Positions 48,430-57,923 of a DNA stretch of 64,000 nucleotides are shown here, in pieces. The notes beneath the pieces are model-generated. The model had not been told where the DNA came from. It saw only the letters and a list, made by a program, of their open reading frames with translations, and ran no database searches. The DNA is from Sporolactobacillus shoreicorticis. GTDB lineage: Bacteria > Bacillota > Bacilli > Bacillales > Sporolactobacillaceae. Position 1 is the stretch's first letter. Each line of letters opens with the position of its first letter. Made by a program: the position numbers and the translations under genes. Where the stretch lies: contig NZ_JAMXWM010000009.1 in assembly GCF_024125445.1 (NCBI RefSeq), forward strand, positions 1 through 64,000. Reading direction: 5' to 3'.

Positions 48430-49208
48430 CTGTCTTCGCTTCCTTCCGCTAAACCGCCAAACCTACGCTGCCGCGCCGAAAATACATGCACAGCCTCTTG
48501 CAGACTGCGTTCGTTAAAGTCGGGCCAAAATTCTTCTGAAAAGTAGAGTTCCGTATAGGCAAGCTGCCAGAGCATAAAATTGCTTAATCTGATTTCTCCT
48601 CCGGTGCGGATTAACAAATCAGGATCTGGCAGAGCAGGACTCATCATGTGTTCCGCGATCTTCTGCTCGGTTACATCTTCAAGGCTGAGGTGATGATCAC
48701 TCACTTCTTGAATAATATTCTGGACAGCATGAACAATCTCAGCATGGCTGCCGTAATTAAGCGCAAAATTCAAGATCAATCCGGTGTTGTTTTCTGTGCG
48801 CTCAATTGCACTTTTGACAGCTTGCAGTGTATAGGCCGGAAGACGGGACAGATCACCCATTGCCTGAACTTGAACATTTTGTTCGACTAATTCAGTCAAA
48901 TAGGTTGTTAAAAATTGTTGTGGCAGTTTCATCAAAAATTCCACTTCTGCTTTTGGCCGTTTCCAGTTTTCTGTTGAAAAAGCAAAAAGAGTGAGAACCT
49001 TCACGCCAAGCCGATCCGCTTCTTTCGTAATCCTTTTAATCGTTTTCATTGCTTCGCGATGTCCGGCAATTCTTGGCAGTCCTCTTTTTTTTGCCCAACG
49101 TCCGTTTCCGTCCATGATGATCGCGACGTGCTCCGGCACTCTGCCGGATTTCGTCACATGATGCGGACTCTCCGTTTTTCCCTTATGTAAGGAAAACTTC
49201 TCAAACAT
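48426..49208 (-). CDS. uppS: Undecaprenyl diphosphate synthase
   Basis: UppS builds the C55 carrier for cell-wall synthesis. The 260-residue cis-prenyltransferase has the VAIIMDGNGRWAKKRGLPRIAGH motif with the catalytic Asp at 33, FAFSTENWKRP, and near the end LLIRTGGEIRLSNFMLWQLAYTELYF. It has a GGGGGA site upstream. Between frr and cdsA, as in B. subtilis. Confidence 0.97.
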   Translation of the reverse strand: MFEKFSLHKGKTESPHHVTKSGRVPEHVAIIMDGNGRWAKKRGLPRIAGHREAMKTIKRITKEADRLGVKVLTLFAFSTENWKRPKAEVEFLMKLPQQFLTTYLTELVEQNVQVQAMGDLSRLPAYTLQAVKSAIERTENNTGLILNFALNYGSHAEIVHAVQNIIQEVSDHHLSLEDVTEQKIAEHMMSPALPDPDLLIRTGGEIRLSNFMLWQLAYTELYFSEEFWPDFNERSLQEAVHVFSARQRRFGGLAEGSEDS

Positions 49209-49313
49209 TGATTTTCCCCCATTACTGATACTGAACGTTCAGACGCAGTTTATAAAAAACAAACGATACATCTTGAACCTGTTATATGGTGTCAGTTTGG
49301 TTTATTTCTTGCC

Positions 49314-49874
49314 TTAAATGTCCATCATTTCTTTTTCTTTTTCCGATGCAACTTGATCAATCGTCTTGATTGTATCATTGGTCAATTTTTGAACATCGTC
49401 TTCGGCTTCCCTTACATCATCTTTGGTCAGTTCATTGTTTTTCGCCATTTTCTTAATTTGATCATTCGCATCACGTCGAACGTTGCGAATCGCGATCTTG
49501 GCCTCTTCAGCCATCTTGCGTACAAGCTTTACGAGTTCCGCTCGTCTTTCTTCAGTTAATGGAGGAATAGCAATTCTGATCACATTGCCGTCATTTGTCG
49601 GCGTAATGCCGAGATCTGATTTCATGATCCCTTTTTCAATATTCGACAGAGCTGTACGATCATATGGCTGTACGAGCAGCAAACGTGCTTCTGGAACTGT
49701 AATTGAGGCCACTTGATTCAGCGGCGTTTCAGCTCCGTAATAGTCAACAGTTACTTTATTGAGCAGCGACGGATTCGCCCTGCCTGCACGAACAGTGACC
49801 AGCTCACGCTGAAAAGCTTTAACTGCTTTCTCCATACGATCTTCAGCATTCTTAAAAAGTTCCGACTGAGTCAT
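49314..49874 (-). CDS. frr: Ribosome recycling factor
   Basis: RRF (186 residues) splits post-termination ribosomes together with EF-G. It has the family pattern RELVTVRAGRANPSLLNKVTVDYYG and LTEERRAELVKLVRKMAEEAKIAIRNVRRDAND, all helical apart from the small inserted domain. It starts 3 bases after pyrH ends. Confidence 0.97.
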   Translation of the reverse strand: MTQSELFKNAEDRMEKAVKAFQRELVTVRAGRANPSLLNKVTVDYYGAETPLNQVASITVPEARLLLVQPYDRTALSNIEKGIMKSDLGITPTNDGNVIRIAIPPLTEERRAELVKLVRKMAEEAKIAIRNVRRDANDQIKKMAKNNELTKDDVREAEDDVQKLTNDTIKTIDQVASEKEKEMMDI

Positions 49875-49877
49875 TGA

Positions 49878-50603
49878 TTATCGCCCCTTTACGACAGTGC
49901 CGATGTCTTCTCCCAAAACGGCACGTTTGATATTTCCTTCTTCAGAAAGTGAAAAGACAATCAGAGGAATATCGTTATCCATACTCAGTGAAGAAGCAGT
50001 GGAATCCATAACCTGGAGTCCTTCATTAAGAACACGCAGGTATGAAATTTCTTTATATTTTTTCGCAGTTTTATCAACTTTTGGGTCAGCAGAATACACG
50101 CCGTCCACGTTATTTTTTGCCATTAAAATCACATCGGCTTCAATTTCTGCAGCGCGCAGAGCAGCTGTGGTATCTGTCGAGAAATAAGGATTGCCTGTAC
50201 CGGCAGCAAAGATAACGACACGCCCCTTTTCCAAGTGGCGAATCGCTCTTCTGCGAATATAGGGTTCGGCTACTTGCCTCATTTCAATTGATGTCTGAAC
50301 ACGTGTTTCCACCCCGATGCCCTCAAGACAATCTTGAAGTGCGAGTGCATTGAGGACGGTAGCAAGCATCCCCATATAGTCCGCCTGCGCGCGATCCATA
50401 CCCATTTCACTGCCTGCCTTGCCTCTCCAAATGTTTCCGGCACCGCAAACAATAGCTACTTCAACGCCCAGTTCAACTACATCCTTGACTTGCTTTGTAA
50501 TCGAACGGATAATGCTTGGTTCAATGCCAAAACCGTTTGCACCAGCAAGCGCTTCTCCACTCAGTTTCAAAATGACCCGCTTATATTTCGCCTTTTCCGG
50601 CAT
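49878..50603 (-). CDS. pyrH: UMP kinase
   Basis: PyrH phosphorylates UMP to UDP. The product of about 241 residues has [39 protein letters not shown], and [23 protein letters not shown]. The start is ATG 50603, eleven bases after GAGG; the earlier in-frame GTG overlaps that site. An unusual long leader lies upstream, and a terminator separates the gene from tsf. Confidence 0.96.
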   Translation of the reverse strand: MPEKAKYKRVILKLSGEALAGANGFGIEPSIIRSITKQVKDVVELGVEVAIVCGAGNIWRGKAGSEMGMDRAQADYMGMLATVLNALALQDCLEGIGVETRVQTSIEMRQVAEPYIRRRAIRHLEKGRVVIFAAGTGNPYFSTDTTAALRAAEIEADVILMAKNNVDGVYSADPKVDKTAKKYKEISYLRVLNEGLQVMDSTASSLSMDNDIPLIVFSLSEEGNIKRAVLGEDIGTVVKGR

Positions 50604-50618
50604 GCTCCATTGCACCTC

Positions 50619-50838
50619 TCATTGACTATTTTTAGAAGACTTGACTTTCAAGTCTTCGGTAATGGTAAAGTCGCCGTCGCAACAGCTACGGAGGACCTAG
50701 TATCCGGTTCATCACAGGGAGTACTTCCCACGACGCAGTCACTTTCGCGTTGCATACAGGACGCACGCGTGCTTAGCGAAAGCTCCTTAGTTCGCTGGGC
50801 CACTCACACTAAATTTAACTATACTTTCTTATTTGTGT
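50619..50838 (-). other. GC-rich structured element in front of pyrH (RNA leader or repeat)
   Basis: Together with the tsf terminator, this makes a gap of about 365 bases without a gene. On the minus strand the segment holds many small inverted repeats: AGCGAA/TTCGCT, the palindrome GCACGCGTGC, GGGA/TCCC, CGGA/TCCG, and a perfect 10-bp hairpin (GAAGACTTGA/TCAAGTCTTC, 50635-50657) just before the pyrH Shine-Dalgarno. No T tract follows the last hairpin. It could be a dispersed repeat, as seen in Bacillales genomes, or a structured leader RNA. I cannot name the family. Confidence 0.45.
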
Positions 50839-50870
50839 AAAAAATGGGACACGTGACCCGTGCCCCATTG
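50839..50870 (-). terminator. Terminator after tsf
   Basis: An 11-bp stem (AATGGGACACG with CGTGCCCCATT, one mismatch) with a five-base loop and six T residues on the minus strand. Confidence 0.75.
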
Positions 50871-50967
50871 TCATTCCTTGCTCTGTTTCACCGGGTGTTG
50901 AAAACCGTAAAACGGCTATTTGACGGTTATTATTTATCGTCTTTCAACATTCACCTTACAGGCGCAA

Positions 50968-51849
50968 TTACTGTTTCATTTGTGCTTTCACTTCATCAAC
51001 GAAGTTATCTTCCTTCTTTTCGATACCTTCACCTACTTCATAACGCACAAAAGCAAGAACGTCGGCATTCTTGCTCTTCAAATAATCCTTCACAGTGACG
51101 TCACCGTCTTTAACAAACGGTTGATCAACAAGGCAAATTTCTTTGAAGAATTTTTTTAATCTGCCGACAACCATTTTTTCGACGATATTAGCCGGTTTTC
51201 CTTCGCCAAGTGCTTCCTGTGTCAGCACTTCTTTTTCATGAGCAACAACATCAGACGGAATTTCATCTTCCTTCAGATATTGTGGGCGAATGGCGGCCAC
51301 ATGCATAGCAATATCTTTTGCAACGGCCTCATCAGCACCTGACAGCTTCGTCAAGGCTGCGATGCGCCCCCCCATATGCAGATAAGAACCGAATACTTCA
51401 GCATTGGTTTTTTCTACAATTGAAAAGCGTCGCAAAGAAATTTTTTCACCGATTTTGGATATGGCAGCCGTAATCGTATCGGCAACGGTTTCCCCTGCTG
51501 TCATCTTCTGAGTAAGCGCTTCTTCTACAGTAGCAGGCTCATTATCTAGCAAATGCTGAGCAAGCGCATCAATAAGTGCCTTAAACTCTGCATTTTTCGC
51601 AACAAAGTCTGTTTCAGAATTCACTTCAAGAGCAACAGCTTTATTACCGTCTATTTTAATCTCTGTTAATCCTTCGGCAGCAATACGGCCGGATTTTTTT
51701 GCAGCCTTAGCCATACCCTTCTCACGGAGCACATCGATCGCTTTCTTAATATCACCTTCTGCATCAGCAAGCGCACGTTTGCAATCCATAATTCCTGCGC
51801 CTGTCAGTTCACGTAATTCTTTTACTTGTTTTGCACTAATTGCAGCCAA
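50968..51849 (-). CDS. tsf: Elongation factor Ts
   Basis: EF-Ts (293 residues) exchanges GDP on EF-Tu. The N-terminal UBA-like part reads [37 protein letters not shown], followed by the core with [13 protein letters not shown] and the subdomain with [11 protein letters not shown]. It forms the rpsB-tsf unit and is followed by a terminator, whereas in many relatives pyrH follows directly. Confidence 0.97.
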   Translation of the reverse strand: MAAISAKQVKELRELTGAGIMDCKRALADAEGDIKKAIDVLREKGMAKAAKKSGRIAAEGLTEIKIDGNKAVALEVNSETDFVAKNAEFKALIDALAQHLLDNEPATVEEALTQKMTAGETVADTITAAISKIGEKISLRRFSIVEKTNAEVFGSYLHMGGRIAALTKLSGADEAVAKDIAMHVAAIRPQYLKEDEIPSDVVAHEKEVLTQEALGEGKPANIVEKMVVGRLKKFFKEICLVDQPFVKDGDVTVKDYLKSKNADVLAFVRYEVGEGIEKKEDNFVDEVKAQMKQ

Positions 51850-51942
51850 TGAGAATCCTCCTTTTTATCTTTCCTAAGTTTTCGTGAAAAGAGTGATAAA
51901 GGGCTAGCCCCTTATCACCCCAATAAATGCTTTAACCTCAAA

Positions 51943-52698
51943 TTATTCTGCTTTAACCGGTTCCTCAGCAACAGTCTCAGCCGGTACTGGCTCAGCAGCG
52001 GCTTCTTCTGTTTCTTCGCCTTGGTTTGCTTCCAAAACTGCATCTGCCATCTTACCCGTCAACAGTTTCACAGCACGAATCGCGTCGTCATTTCCTGGAA
52101 TGATAACGTCGATTTCATCCGGATCGCAGTTTGTATCAACGATCGCGATGATCGGAATATTCAATTTATGTGCTTCGGCAATCGCAATGCGTTCCTTGCG
52201 CGGATCAATGACAAAAAGCGCTTGCGGAATGCTCTCCATATCTTTAATACCACCCAAGAATTTTTCGAGACGCGCCCATTCCTTCTTTAATCCGACGACT
52301 TCTTTCTTCGGCAGTACATCAAAAGTGCCGTCTGCTTCCATTTTTTCAATATCTTTCAGACGTCTGATTCTCTTACGAATTGTTTCAAAGTTGGTCAGCG
52401 TGCCGCCCAGCCAACGTTGATTCACAAAAAATTGACCGGAACGTTCAGCTTCAGCTTTAACAGAATCCTGGGCTTGCTTTTTTGTTCCGACAAACAGAAT
52501 CTTTCCGCCGTCAGCAGCAATATCTCTAACGAAATTATAGGCCTCTTCAACTTTCTTAACCGTTTTCTGCAAATCAATGATGTAGATACCATTTCTTTCC
52601 GTAAAAATATACGGCTTCATTTTTGGGTTCCAACGGCGGGTCTGATGACCGAAATGCACGCCGGACTCAAGTAATTGTTTCATTGAAATAACTGACAT
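51943..52698 (-). CDS. rpsB: 30S ribosomal protein S2
   Basis: A 251-residue S2 with [61 protein letters not shown] and [22 protein letters not shown], all family landmarks. The C-terminus is Glu/Ala-rich. The ATG has AGGAGG upstream. It has its own promoter (52817) that overlaps the end of the swrB-like gene. Confidence 0.97.
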   Translation of the reverse strand: MSVISMKQLLESGVHFGHQTRRWNPKMKPYIFTERNGIYIIDLQKTVKKVEEAYNFVRDIAADGGKILFVGTKKQAQDSVKAEAERSGQFFVNQRWLGGTLTNFETIRKRIRRLKDIEKMEADGTFDVLPKKEVVGLKKEWARLEKFLGGIKDMESIPQALFVIDPRKERIAIAEAHKLNIPIIAIVDTNCDPDEIDVIIPGNDDAIRAVKLLTGKMADAVLEANQGEETEEAAAEPVPAETVAEEPVKAE

Positions 52699-52816
52699 GA
52701 AAAAAGTTCCTCCTAATATGGTTTTATTCCTCCGCCTGCATCATTTTCGTGTGCGGCTGAATCGCTCCAGCACCCGCGCATAAATTAACAAACGTGTGTG
52801 ATTGACACCAAACGTA
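52699..52816 (-). promoter_or_regulatory. rpsB 5' leader with a hairpin
   Basis: About 110 bases between the promoter start point and rpsB include a GC-rich imperfect hairpin (GGGTGCTGGAGC to CAGCCGCAC) and a second purine-rich GGCGGAGGA before the true Shine-Dalgarno. S2 autoregulation is known in other bacteria; I cannot tell whether this leader does that. Confidence 0.35.
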
Positions 52817-52845
52817 ACTATATCATACTCCAAACAACATAGCAA
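52817..52845 (-). promoter_or_regulatory. Sigma-A promoter of rpsB
   Basis: TTGCTA, 17 bases, TATAGT on the minus strand, directly after or within the last codons of the swrB-like gene. Confidence 0.65.
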
Positions 52846-52847
52846 GA

Positions 52848-53456
52848 TTAGAATTGAACTTTTCCTTGTAATTTAAGCAACAGTTCAATCTCGCCGGTTC
52901 CACGATTCATCGCTTTAGCAATTTCCGTAACTGTATAACCTTTATTTTTTAATTTTATTGCTTTCAGATATGGGGATTCTTCGATTTGATCCTGAATATC
53001 CTCGGTTGGAGGCACCCATCCCTCGGTATTGCCCTTAAAAGGAACAGATGCGTCTGCTTTTCTGCTCACCGATTCTTCCGTAGATTGCACCAATTCAGCG
53101 TTATTAAGCGTTTCGGCAAACGAATGATCTGATTCCTCCGCCCCCGATTCATTCGTTTTCGGTGCAGCCGTTTTTGCTTCAGAACCTGCTTTTCGTCTAC
53201 GTTTCGGTTTCAATACGTTTGTTCGCTCCGTTGTCTGTTCCATCAATAGTGCCCTTACCTCTGAAAGAAATTGCTCATTTTCCATACGAACTGCTTCAAT
53301 GTGTTCGGCAAAGTACTTCTCCGCTTCTTCACTGTTTCGCGATGACAGATCATGTTGCAGAATTCTAATTCTTTGATAAAGATTCAAAATGAGATACAGG
53401 GCTAAAAGCAACACGACAAAATTAAGTGTAATCCAAAAAGCTGACAATGCATTCAC
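52848..53456 (-). CDS. swrB: SwrB/YlxL-like membrane protein
   Basis: A 202-residue protein. One N-terminal membrane helix (about 5-28, FWITLNFVVLLLALYLILNLY) is followed by a coiled coil and a long polar, charged linker. A C-terminal domain (SPYLKAIKLKNKGYTVTEIAKAMNRGTGEIELLLKLQ) forms a helix-turn-helix-like segment. This layout and the location after sigD match B. subtilis SwrB (YlxL), which activates flagellar export assembly. The sequence outside the ends is poorly conserved, so the symbol rests on layout and position. Confidence 0.82.
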   Translation of the reverse strand: MNALSAFWITLNFVVLLLALYLILNLYQRIRILQHDLSSRNSEEAEKYFAEHIEAVRMENEQFLSEVRALLMEQTTERTNVLKPKRRRKAGSEAKTAAPKTNESGAEESDHSFAETLNNAELVQSTEESVSRKADASVPFKGNTEGWVPPTEDIQDQIEESPYLKAIKLKNKGYTVTEIAKAMNRGTGEIELLLKLQGKVQF

Positions 53457-53465
53457 CTCGCTTTA

Positions 53466-54236
53466 TTATGTAATTCTCATTTCATTGGCACTGAGATATT
53501 GGCGTAGTTTAAAAAGCGCTTTGCTATGAATTTGCGAGATGCGTGAAGTCGAGAGATTTAATATCTGTCCAATTTCAGTTAGCGTAAGCTCTTCAAAGTA
53601 GAAAAGAGAGACAACTAACCGTTCTTTCTCACTGAGTTTATCAATTTCTTTAGCAAGCTGTGCTCGATTCTCCTGATCCACCAAGCGTTTTTCCGGAAGT
53701 ACTGCATGATTATCCTCAATTGAGGATGATGGGAATTCACCGCCTTTTCCTGATGATCCGTCATCAAGTGAAAGCAAATTTGAGAGCAGACTTTCTGATA
53801 AAACCTGAGATACTTCTTCTGGAGACAGGCCGCAAACATCGGCTACCTCTTCAAGTTTGGCAGAGCGCATTTTTTCTTGCTCGATTTGTTCCGCTGCCTT
53901 TTCAATTTTTTTGCTTTTCTCACGTGTTGATCGTGGCATCCAGTCCTCTTTGCGCAATCCATCTAAAATTGCTCCGCGAATTCGAAATGATGCGTACGTA
54001 TCAAATTTTAAATCTCTCTGACGATCAAATTTTTCCAAAGCATCGTAAAGGCCAAGTAATCCGAAGCTTTGGAGTTCGCCACGATCGATATTTCGCGGCA
54101 GTCCAGATCCAATCCGCTGCACGTGGTAATTGACGAGGGGCATATAGAGTTCAAGAAGACAATTTGCAGCCTCTGCATCATGGGACTGAACCCAGCGGTC
54201 CCAATACTTTGATTCCATGGTTTCGGATTTTCCCAA
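53466..54236 (-). CDS. sigD: RNA polymerase sigma factor SigD (motility, FliA type)
   Basis: SigD directs late flagellar, chemotaxis and autolysin genes. The product of about 256 residues has LYMPLVNYHVQRIGSGLPRNI, then region 2 with SFGLLGLYDALEKFDRQRDLKFDTYASFRIRGAILDGLRKEDWMPRS, region 3, and a region 4 helix-turn-helix with LTLTEIGQILNLSTSRISQIHSKALFKLR. The start is TTG 54236, seven or eight bases after GGAGGG. This also removes an overlap with cheD (22-base gap). It is the penultimate gene of the fla/che operon. Confidence 0.96.
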   Translation of the reverse strand: MGKSETMESKYWDRWVQSHDAEAANCLLELYMPLVNYHVQRIGSGLPRNIDRGELQSFGLLGLYDALEKFDRQRDLKFDTYASFRIRGAILDGLRKEDWMPRSTREKSKKIEKAAEQIEQEKMRSAKLEEVADVCGLSPEEVSQVLSESLLSNLLSLDDGSSGKGGEFPSSSIEDNHAVLPEKRLVDQENRAQLAKEIDKLSEKERLVVSLFYFEELTLTEIGQILNLSTSRISQIHSKALFKLRQYLSANEMRIT

Positions 54237-54258
54237 TTGCCTTCCCTCCTTTACTTGG

Positions 54259-54741
54259 CTAAATGATACTTTTCCCCTTAAATATAGCATGAATCGTCAA
54301 GTTGCAGGTTTCCGTCAAAAATTCAACAGTTCGTCCATAATCAGCACCCGTTTCCTCTGCAACTACCGGAATATGATGGGCGCATAACTGATTCTTTACT
54401 GCTTCCACATTTCTGCTTCCTATACTTCCCAATGGGGCCATTCTCGTCGTCTTAAACATCTCTGCACCACCGGCAATTTTTGCCTTTAACTGAGAAACAG
54501 GGCAATCATAATACTCCGTCATTTTTTTTAATAATGCCGGAACAGCAGTATCCGCGTATTTTCCAAGCGGATATGTTGTTGTTCGGGCAAGCGATGAATC
54601 AGGCAGCATGACATGAGCCATTCCGGCAATTTGCTTCTGATCATGGTAAATCACAACCCCGACACATGATCCTAATCCAAGTGTTTTCAATGTTTCCGGA
54701 CATTCAGCGAATTTAATTTCAGATAGACCGACATGAATCAC
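54259..54741 (-). CDS. cheD: Chemoreceptor glutamine deamidase CheD
   Basis: CheD deamidates receptor glutamines and binds CheC. The 160-residue enzyme has the catalytic Cys in LGLGSCVGVVIYH and the His in AGMAHVMLPDS. The GTG start overlaps the cheC stop by four bases (GTGA). The gene order cheW-cheC-cheD-sigD is as in B. subtilis. Confidence 0.96.
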   Translation of the reverse strand: MIHVGLSEIKFAECPETLKTLGLGSCVGVVIYHDQKQIAGMAHVMLPDSSLARTTTYPLGKYADTAVPALLKKMTEYYDCPVSQLKAKIAGGAEMFKTTRMAPLGSIGSRNVEAVKNQLCAHHIPVVAEETGADYGRTVEFLTETCNLTIHAIFKGKSII

Positions 54742-55352
54742 TTGGAATACTTCCCTTCTGCAATGGAGAAAATCACATCCAGAGAATCGGGAAAGGGCAG
54801 GAATAAAAATTCACCATTCAGCCTGTTTCCTTTCTGTCGATCAAAGAGAACAGCATCAATGAGCAATGCCGATTCATCATAAAGAGACAGTTCCACCAGA
54901 CCCTCGCTCAAAATTGCTCCCGCCATGTCCACTGCATAGATCGGTGGCGACTGCGTGAGAGGAACACCGAGAAAAGCTGACAAAGCTGACAAGTAAGAGC
55001 CACAAAGAATATTGCTGATTTCGCAAAATGCTGATTTGCCCATGGCATCGTCAACTACATTGCTTCCGGGAACCAATTCTGCAATTAGCGTGTTCGCCTG
55101 ATCAACAGTAAACATCATGAAAAAGAATCCTCTGAGTCCGCCATCTACTTGAATGTAGGATGCTGCAACATGTTTTTCAGCATCTGCATCAATTAATCCC
55201 GCAATAGGCATTACGTGAACGGAAGGTATGCGCATATCAATCGGTTTATTCAGTAAAACCGATAAAGAAGAAGCAGCATGCGCAGCACCGATATTTCCGG
55301 ACTCTTTGAGCAAATCAAGATGTACGGTACGCAATTCATTTAGGTTGTGCAT
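54738..55352 (-). CDS. cheC: CheY-P phosphatase CheC
   Basis: CheC is a CheY-P phosphatase that helps adaptation and pairs with CheD. The 204-residue protein has two CheC active-site helices (LLKESGNIGAAHAASSLSVLLNKPI near the N-terminus and AFCEISNILCGSYLSALS around 110-127), each with the E-x2-N pattern. It sits between cheW and cheD with a four-base overlap. Confidence 0.95.
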   Translation of the reverse strand: MHNLNELRTVHLDLLKESGNIGAAHAASSLSVLLNKPIDMRIPSVHVMPIAGLIDADAEKHVAASYIQVDGGLRGFFFMMFTVDQANTLIAELVPGSNVVDDAMGKSAFCEISNILCGSYLSALSAFLGVPLTQSPPIYAVDMAGAILSEGLVELSLYDESALLIDAVLFDRQKGNRLNGEFLFLPFPDSLDVIFSIAEGKYSK

Positions 55353-55356
55353 GAGG

Positions 55357-55827
55357 TCAACCCTCTATTTTCTGCAGATCTGCAACATCATCCTGATTAA
55401 GCACTTGATTAAGATTTAGAAGAAGGAGCAGTCTGTCTTCCCCAATTTGGGCAACGCCATTTAAATAGTTTGCAGATGGCCCTCCAATCATTTCTGGAGC
55501 TTTTTCAATTTTACTTGTTTCAATATCAAGAACTTCTTTAGAAGCGTCTACAAGAAGTCCGACGTTCATTTCTTCCACGTCAACGACAATGATCCGGCTT
55601 TCATTTGTTAATTCCGAATCGCCCATTTGAAAACGCTGACGAACATCGACAACAGGTATAATTAATCCTCGTAAATTCATCACGCCTTCAATAAACGGGG
55701 CAGCTTTGGGGAGGCGAGTAATGTTATCTACTTTTTCAATGGACAACACTTGTTCTACTGGCACTCCATACGTTTCAGAATTCATTTCAAATAGTATAAC
55801 CTTCATATTTTCTTCCTGATCTGCCAT
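55357..55827 (-). CDS. cheW: Chemotaxis coupling protein CheW
   Basis: CheW links CheA to receptors. The 156-residue protein has the SH3-like fold: VILFEMNSETYGVPVEQVLSIEKV, then FIEGVMNLRGLIIPVVDVRQRF. It follows cheA across a 12-base gap, with a GGAGGG ribosome binding site. Confidence 0.96.
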   Translation of the reverse strand: MADQEENMKVILFEMNSETYGVPVEQVLSIEKVDNITRLPKAAPFIEGVMNLRGLIIPVVDVRQRFQMGDSELTNESRIIVVDVEEMNVGLLVDASKEVLDIETSKIEKAPEMIGGPSANYLNGVAQIGEDRLLLLLNLNQVLNQDDVADLQKIEG

Positions 55828-55839
55828 GTGACACCCTCC

Positions 55840-57921
55840 TCAAGCTTGTTCTTTCAGATATTGTTTTTTCTGTTTCGTGATCATTACCTGGCAATCAATA
55901 ATCAAGGCAACCTTGCCGTCGCCGAGTATCGTCGCGCCCGAGAATCCCGGTACTTTCTTTAAATACTTGCCGAGCGGCTTCACAACAATATCTTGATAGC
56001 CAAGCAATTTATCTGCAATCAATGCGACATGCTTGCCGTCATGATGAACCATAACCACGGATGAATTTCCATTTTCGTCCTCTTGACTGCCGTCCTTAAT
56101 TTCAGAATGAATGGATAAATAATCCTTAAGATTAACGAGAGGCACAATTTGTTCATGGTACTGCATCACGTTCCGATCGTGAATCGTCAGCATTTCAATA
56201 TTGCGTGTTAGCGCAGTCTCAGCAATTGAGGAGATGGGAACAGCGTAAACTTCATTGCAGCACTGCACGAGAAGCGCATTGATAATTGATAAAGTCAACG
56301 GCAATTTTACCGTAAATTTTGATCCGCGGCCTGGTGCAGAATCCACTTCAACCGTTCCACTTAATGAGTGGATCTTGCTTTCAACCACGTCAAGACCTAC
56401 GCCGCGACCTGAAATGTCGGAAATTTTGTCTGCGGTGCTAAAACCGGAAGCAAAGAGCAGATGGTAAACATCTTTATCGGTCAGCTTCTTTGCCGCTTCT
56501 TCGGTAACGACATTTTTCTCAATTGCCTTGGAAAGTACCTTTTCCCGATTTATACCTGCGCCGTCATCCTCAATTTCCACAAAGACATGATTTCCGCTGT
56601 AGAAAGCGCTGAGTGACAGTGTTCCTTGCGGATCTTTTCCTTTTTCTTTCCTAACTTCAGGCGTTTCAATGCCGTGATCCATTGAATTTCGAATCATATG
56701 CATAAGCGGGTCGCCCAATTCTTCGATCACGGTGCGATCCAGCTCGGTTTCAGCGCCCTTTATAACAAAATTAACCTTTTTATTAAGCTCTTTAGAAAGA
56801 CTGCGAACCATTCTTGGAAAACGGTTAAACACCTGTTCAATCGGCTCCATACGCAAATTGAGAATGGTTTCCTGAAGCTGATTTGAAACACGTTTAATTG
56901 TGCTTACTGTACCCTTTAGATCTGTGTTGTCAATTTCGGAGGAAATTTTTTCAAGTCGTCCGCGATCGATGATCAACTCTTCAAATAGATTCAACAGCTG
57001 GTCAATTCGGTCGAGATTCACGCGAATCGTTTTAGCCACAGCTACCGGTTGATGTCCACTCGCGGATTTATTAGGTATCGGCATTTGTTTTTTCTGCTTC
57101 TTCGAACCAATCTCCTGCGCCTGTGGCCCCTGTTCAACCGGCTGTTTTTCTCCTACAGTAGTTATAGGCGTCACAGTTGCTTTTGCAATCTCAGAAACTC
57201 CGTTTATTTTTTCCAGGACCTGTTGCTCTTCGGCATCCGTTGCGATTAGAAAGACCAACTGTTGGTCAAATGCTTCTTTCTCAATTTCTTCTGTCGAGGG
57301 TCTTGTGCCGATGATCGTTCCAATCTCTTCTACAGCATTGGAAATCATTAATGCCCTTGCTGCTTTGAGCACACAATCCTTATTTAATGAAATAACGGTT
57401 TCAAATACATGCATTTCTTGCGCCTGAACTTGTGAAATCACATCTTTTTCATAATCCGTTAGCTTTATCGTTTCGCCATGGATAGACGCATTGGCATTTT
57501 TCGGTTTTGTTTTCTTTTCTGCTTGGTCCGAACTGGTTTGGTCTCCCGAAGTGATGGCCTGAAGTTTCCGAACGGTAGCGGCTACATCACATGTATCACT
57601 GCCTGTCTGTTCAATCGAGTCCGCCATTGCTTCCAGATGGTCCATTCCTTCAAAAAGAACATCGATCATCTCTGAATTGACACTAATGTTCTGATGACGA
57701 AGTGCGTCGAATACATTTTCCATGATGTGCGTCAGTTCCATCATGTTTTGAAAGCCCATTTGTCCGGAGCTTCCTTTTAATGTATGTGCAGATCTGAAAA
57801 TACTGTTAATCAGTTCAGGATCATCCGCATTTTGCTCCAGCGTCATCAACTTATCATTCAGATTTTGCAAATGTTCTCTTGCCTCGTCAAGAAACACGCC
57901 TAAATATTGACTCATGTCCAT
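55840..57921 (-). CDS. cheA: Chemotaxis histidine kinase CheA
   Basis: CheA (693 residues) phosphorylates CheY and CheB in response to receptors. P1 has the phosphorylated His at 46 (AHTLKGSSGQMGF), a P2 docking domain lies around 180-265, and P3 dimerisation follows. The P4 kinase has N and G boxes (HMIRNSMDHGIE, ADKISDISGRGVGLDVV), and the P5 CheW-like domain ends the protein. A Lys/Gln-rich linker precedes P3. It lies between cheB and cheW. Confidence 0.97.
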   Translation of the reverse strand: MDMSQYLGVFLDEAREHLQNLNDKLMTLEQNADDPELINSIFRSAHTLKGSSGQMGFQNMMELTHIMENVFDALRHQNISVNSEMIDVLFEGMDHLEAMADSIEQTGSDTCDVAATVRKLQAITSGDQTSSDQAEKKTKPKNANASIHGETIKLTDYEKDVISQVQAQEMHVFETVISLNKDCVLKAARALMISNAVEEIGTIIGTRPSTEEIEKEAFDQQLVFLIATDAEEQQVLEKINGVSEIAKATVTPITTVGEKQPVEQGPQAQEIGSKKQKKQMPIPNKSASGHQPVAVAKTIRVNLDRIDQLLNLFEELIIDRGRLEKISSEIDNTDLKGTVSTIKRVSNQLQETILNLRMEPIEQVFNRFPRMVRSLSKELNKKVNFVIKGAETELDRTVIEELGDPLMHMIRNSMDHGIETPEVRKEKGKDPQGTLSLSAFYSGNHVFVEIEDDGAGINREKVLSKAIEKNVVTEEAAKKLTDKDVYHLLFASGFSTADKISDISGRGVGLDVVESKIHSLSGTVEVDSAPGRGSKFTVKLPLTLSIINALLVQCCNEVYAVPISSIAETALTRNIEMLTIHDRNVMQYHEQIVPLVNLKDYLSIHSEIKDGSQEDENGNSSVVMVHHDGKHVALIADKLLGYQDIVVKPLGKYLKKVPGFSGATILGDGKVALIIDCQVMITKQKKQYLKEQA

Positions 57922-57923
57922 GA

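Noticed and set aside
50640-50838. A tRNA or 6S RNA in the pyrH leader
   Set aside because: There is no cloverleaf, no CCA end and no 6S-like bubble; only small hairpins are seen.
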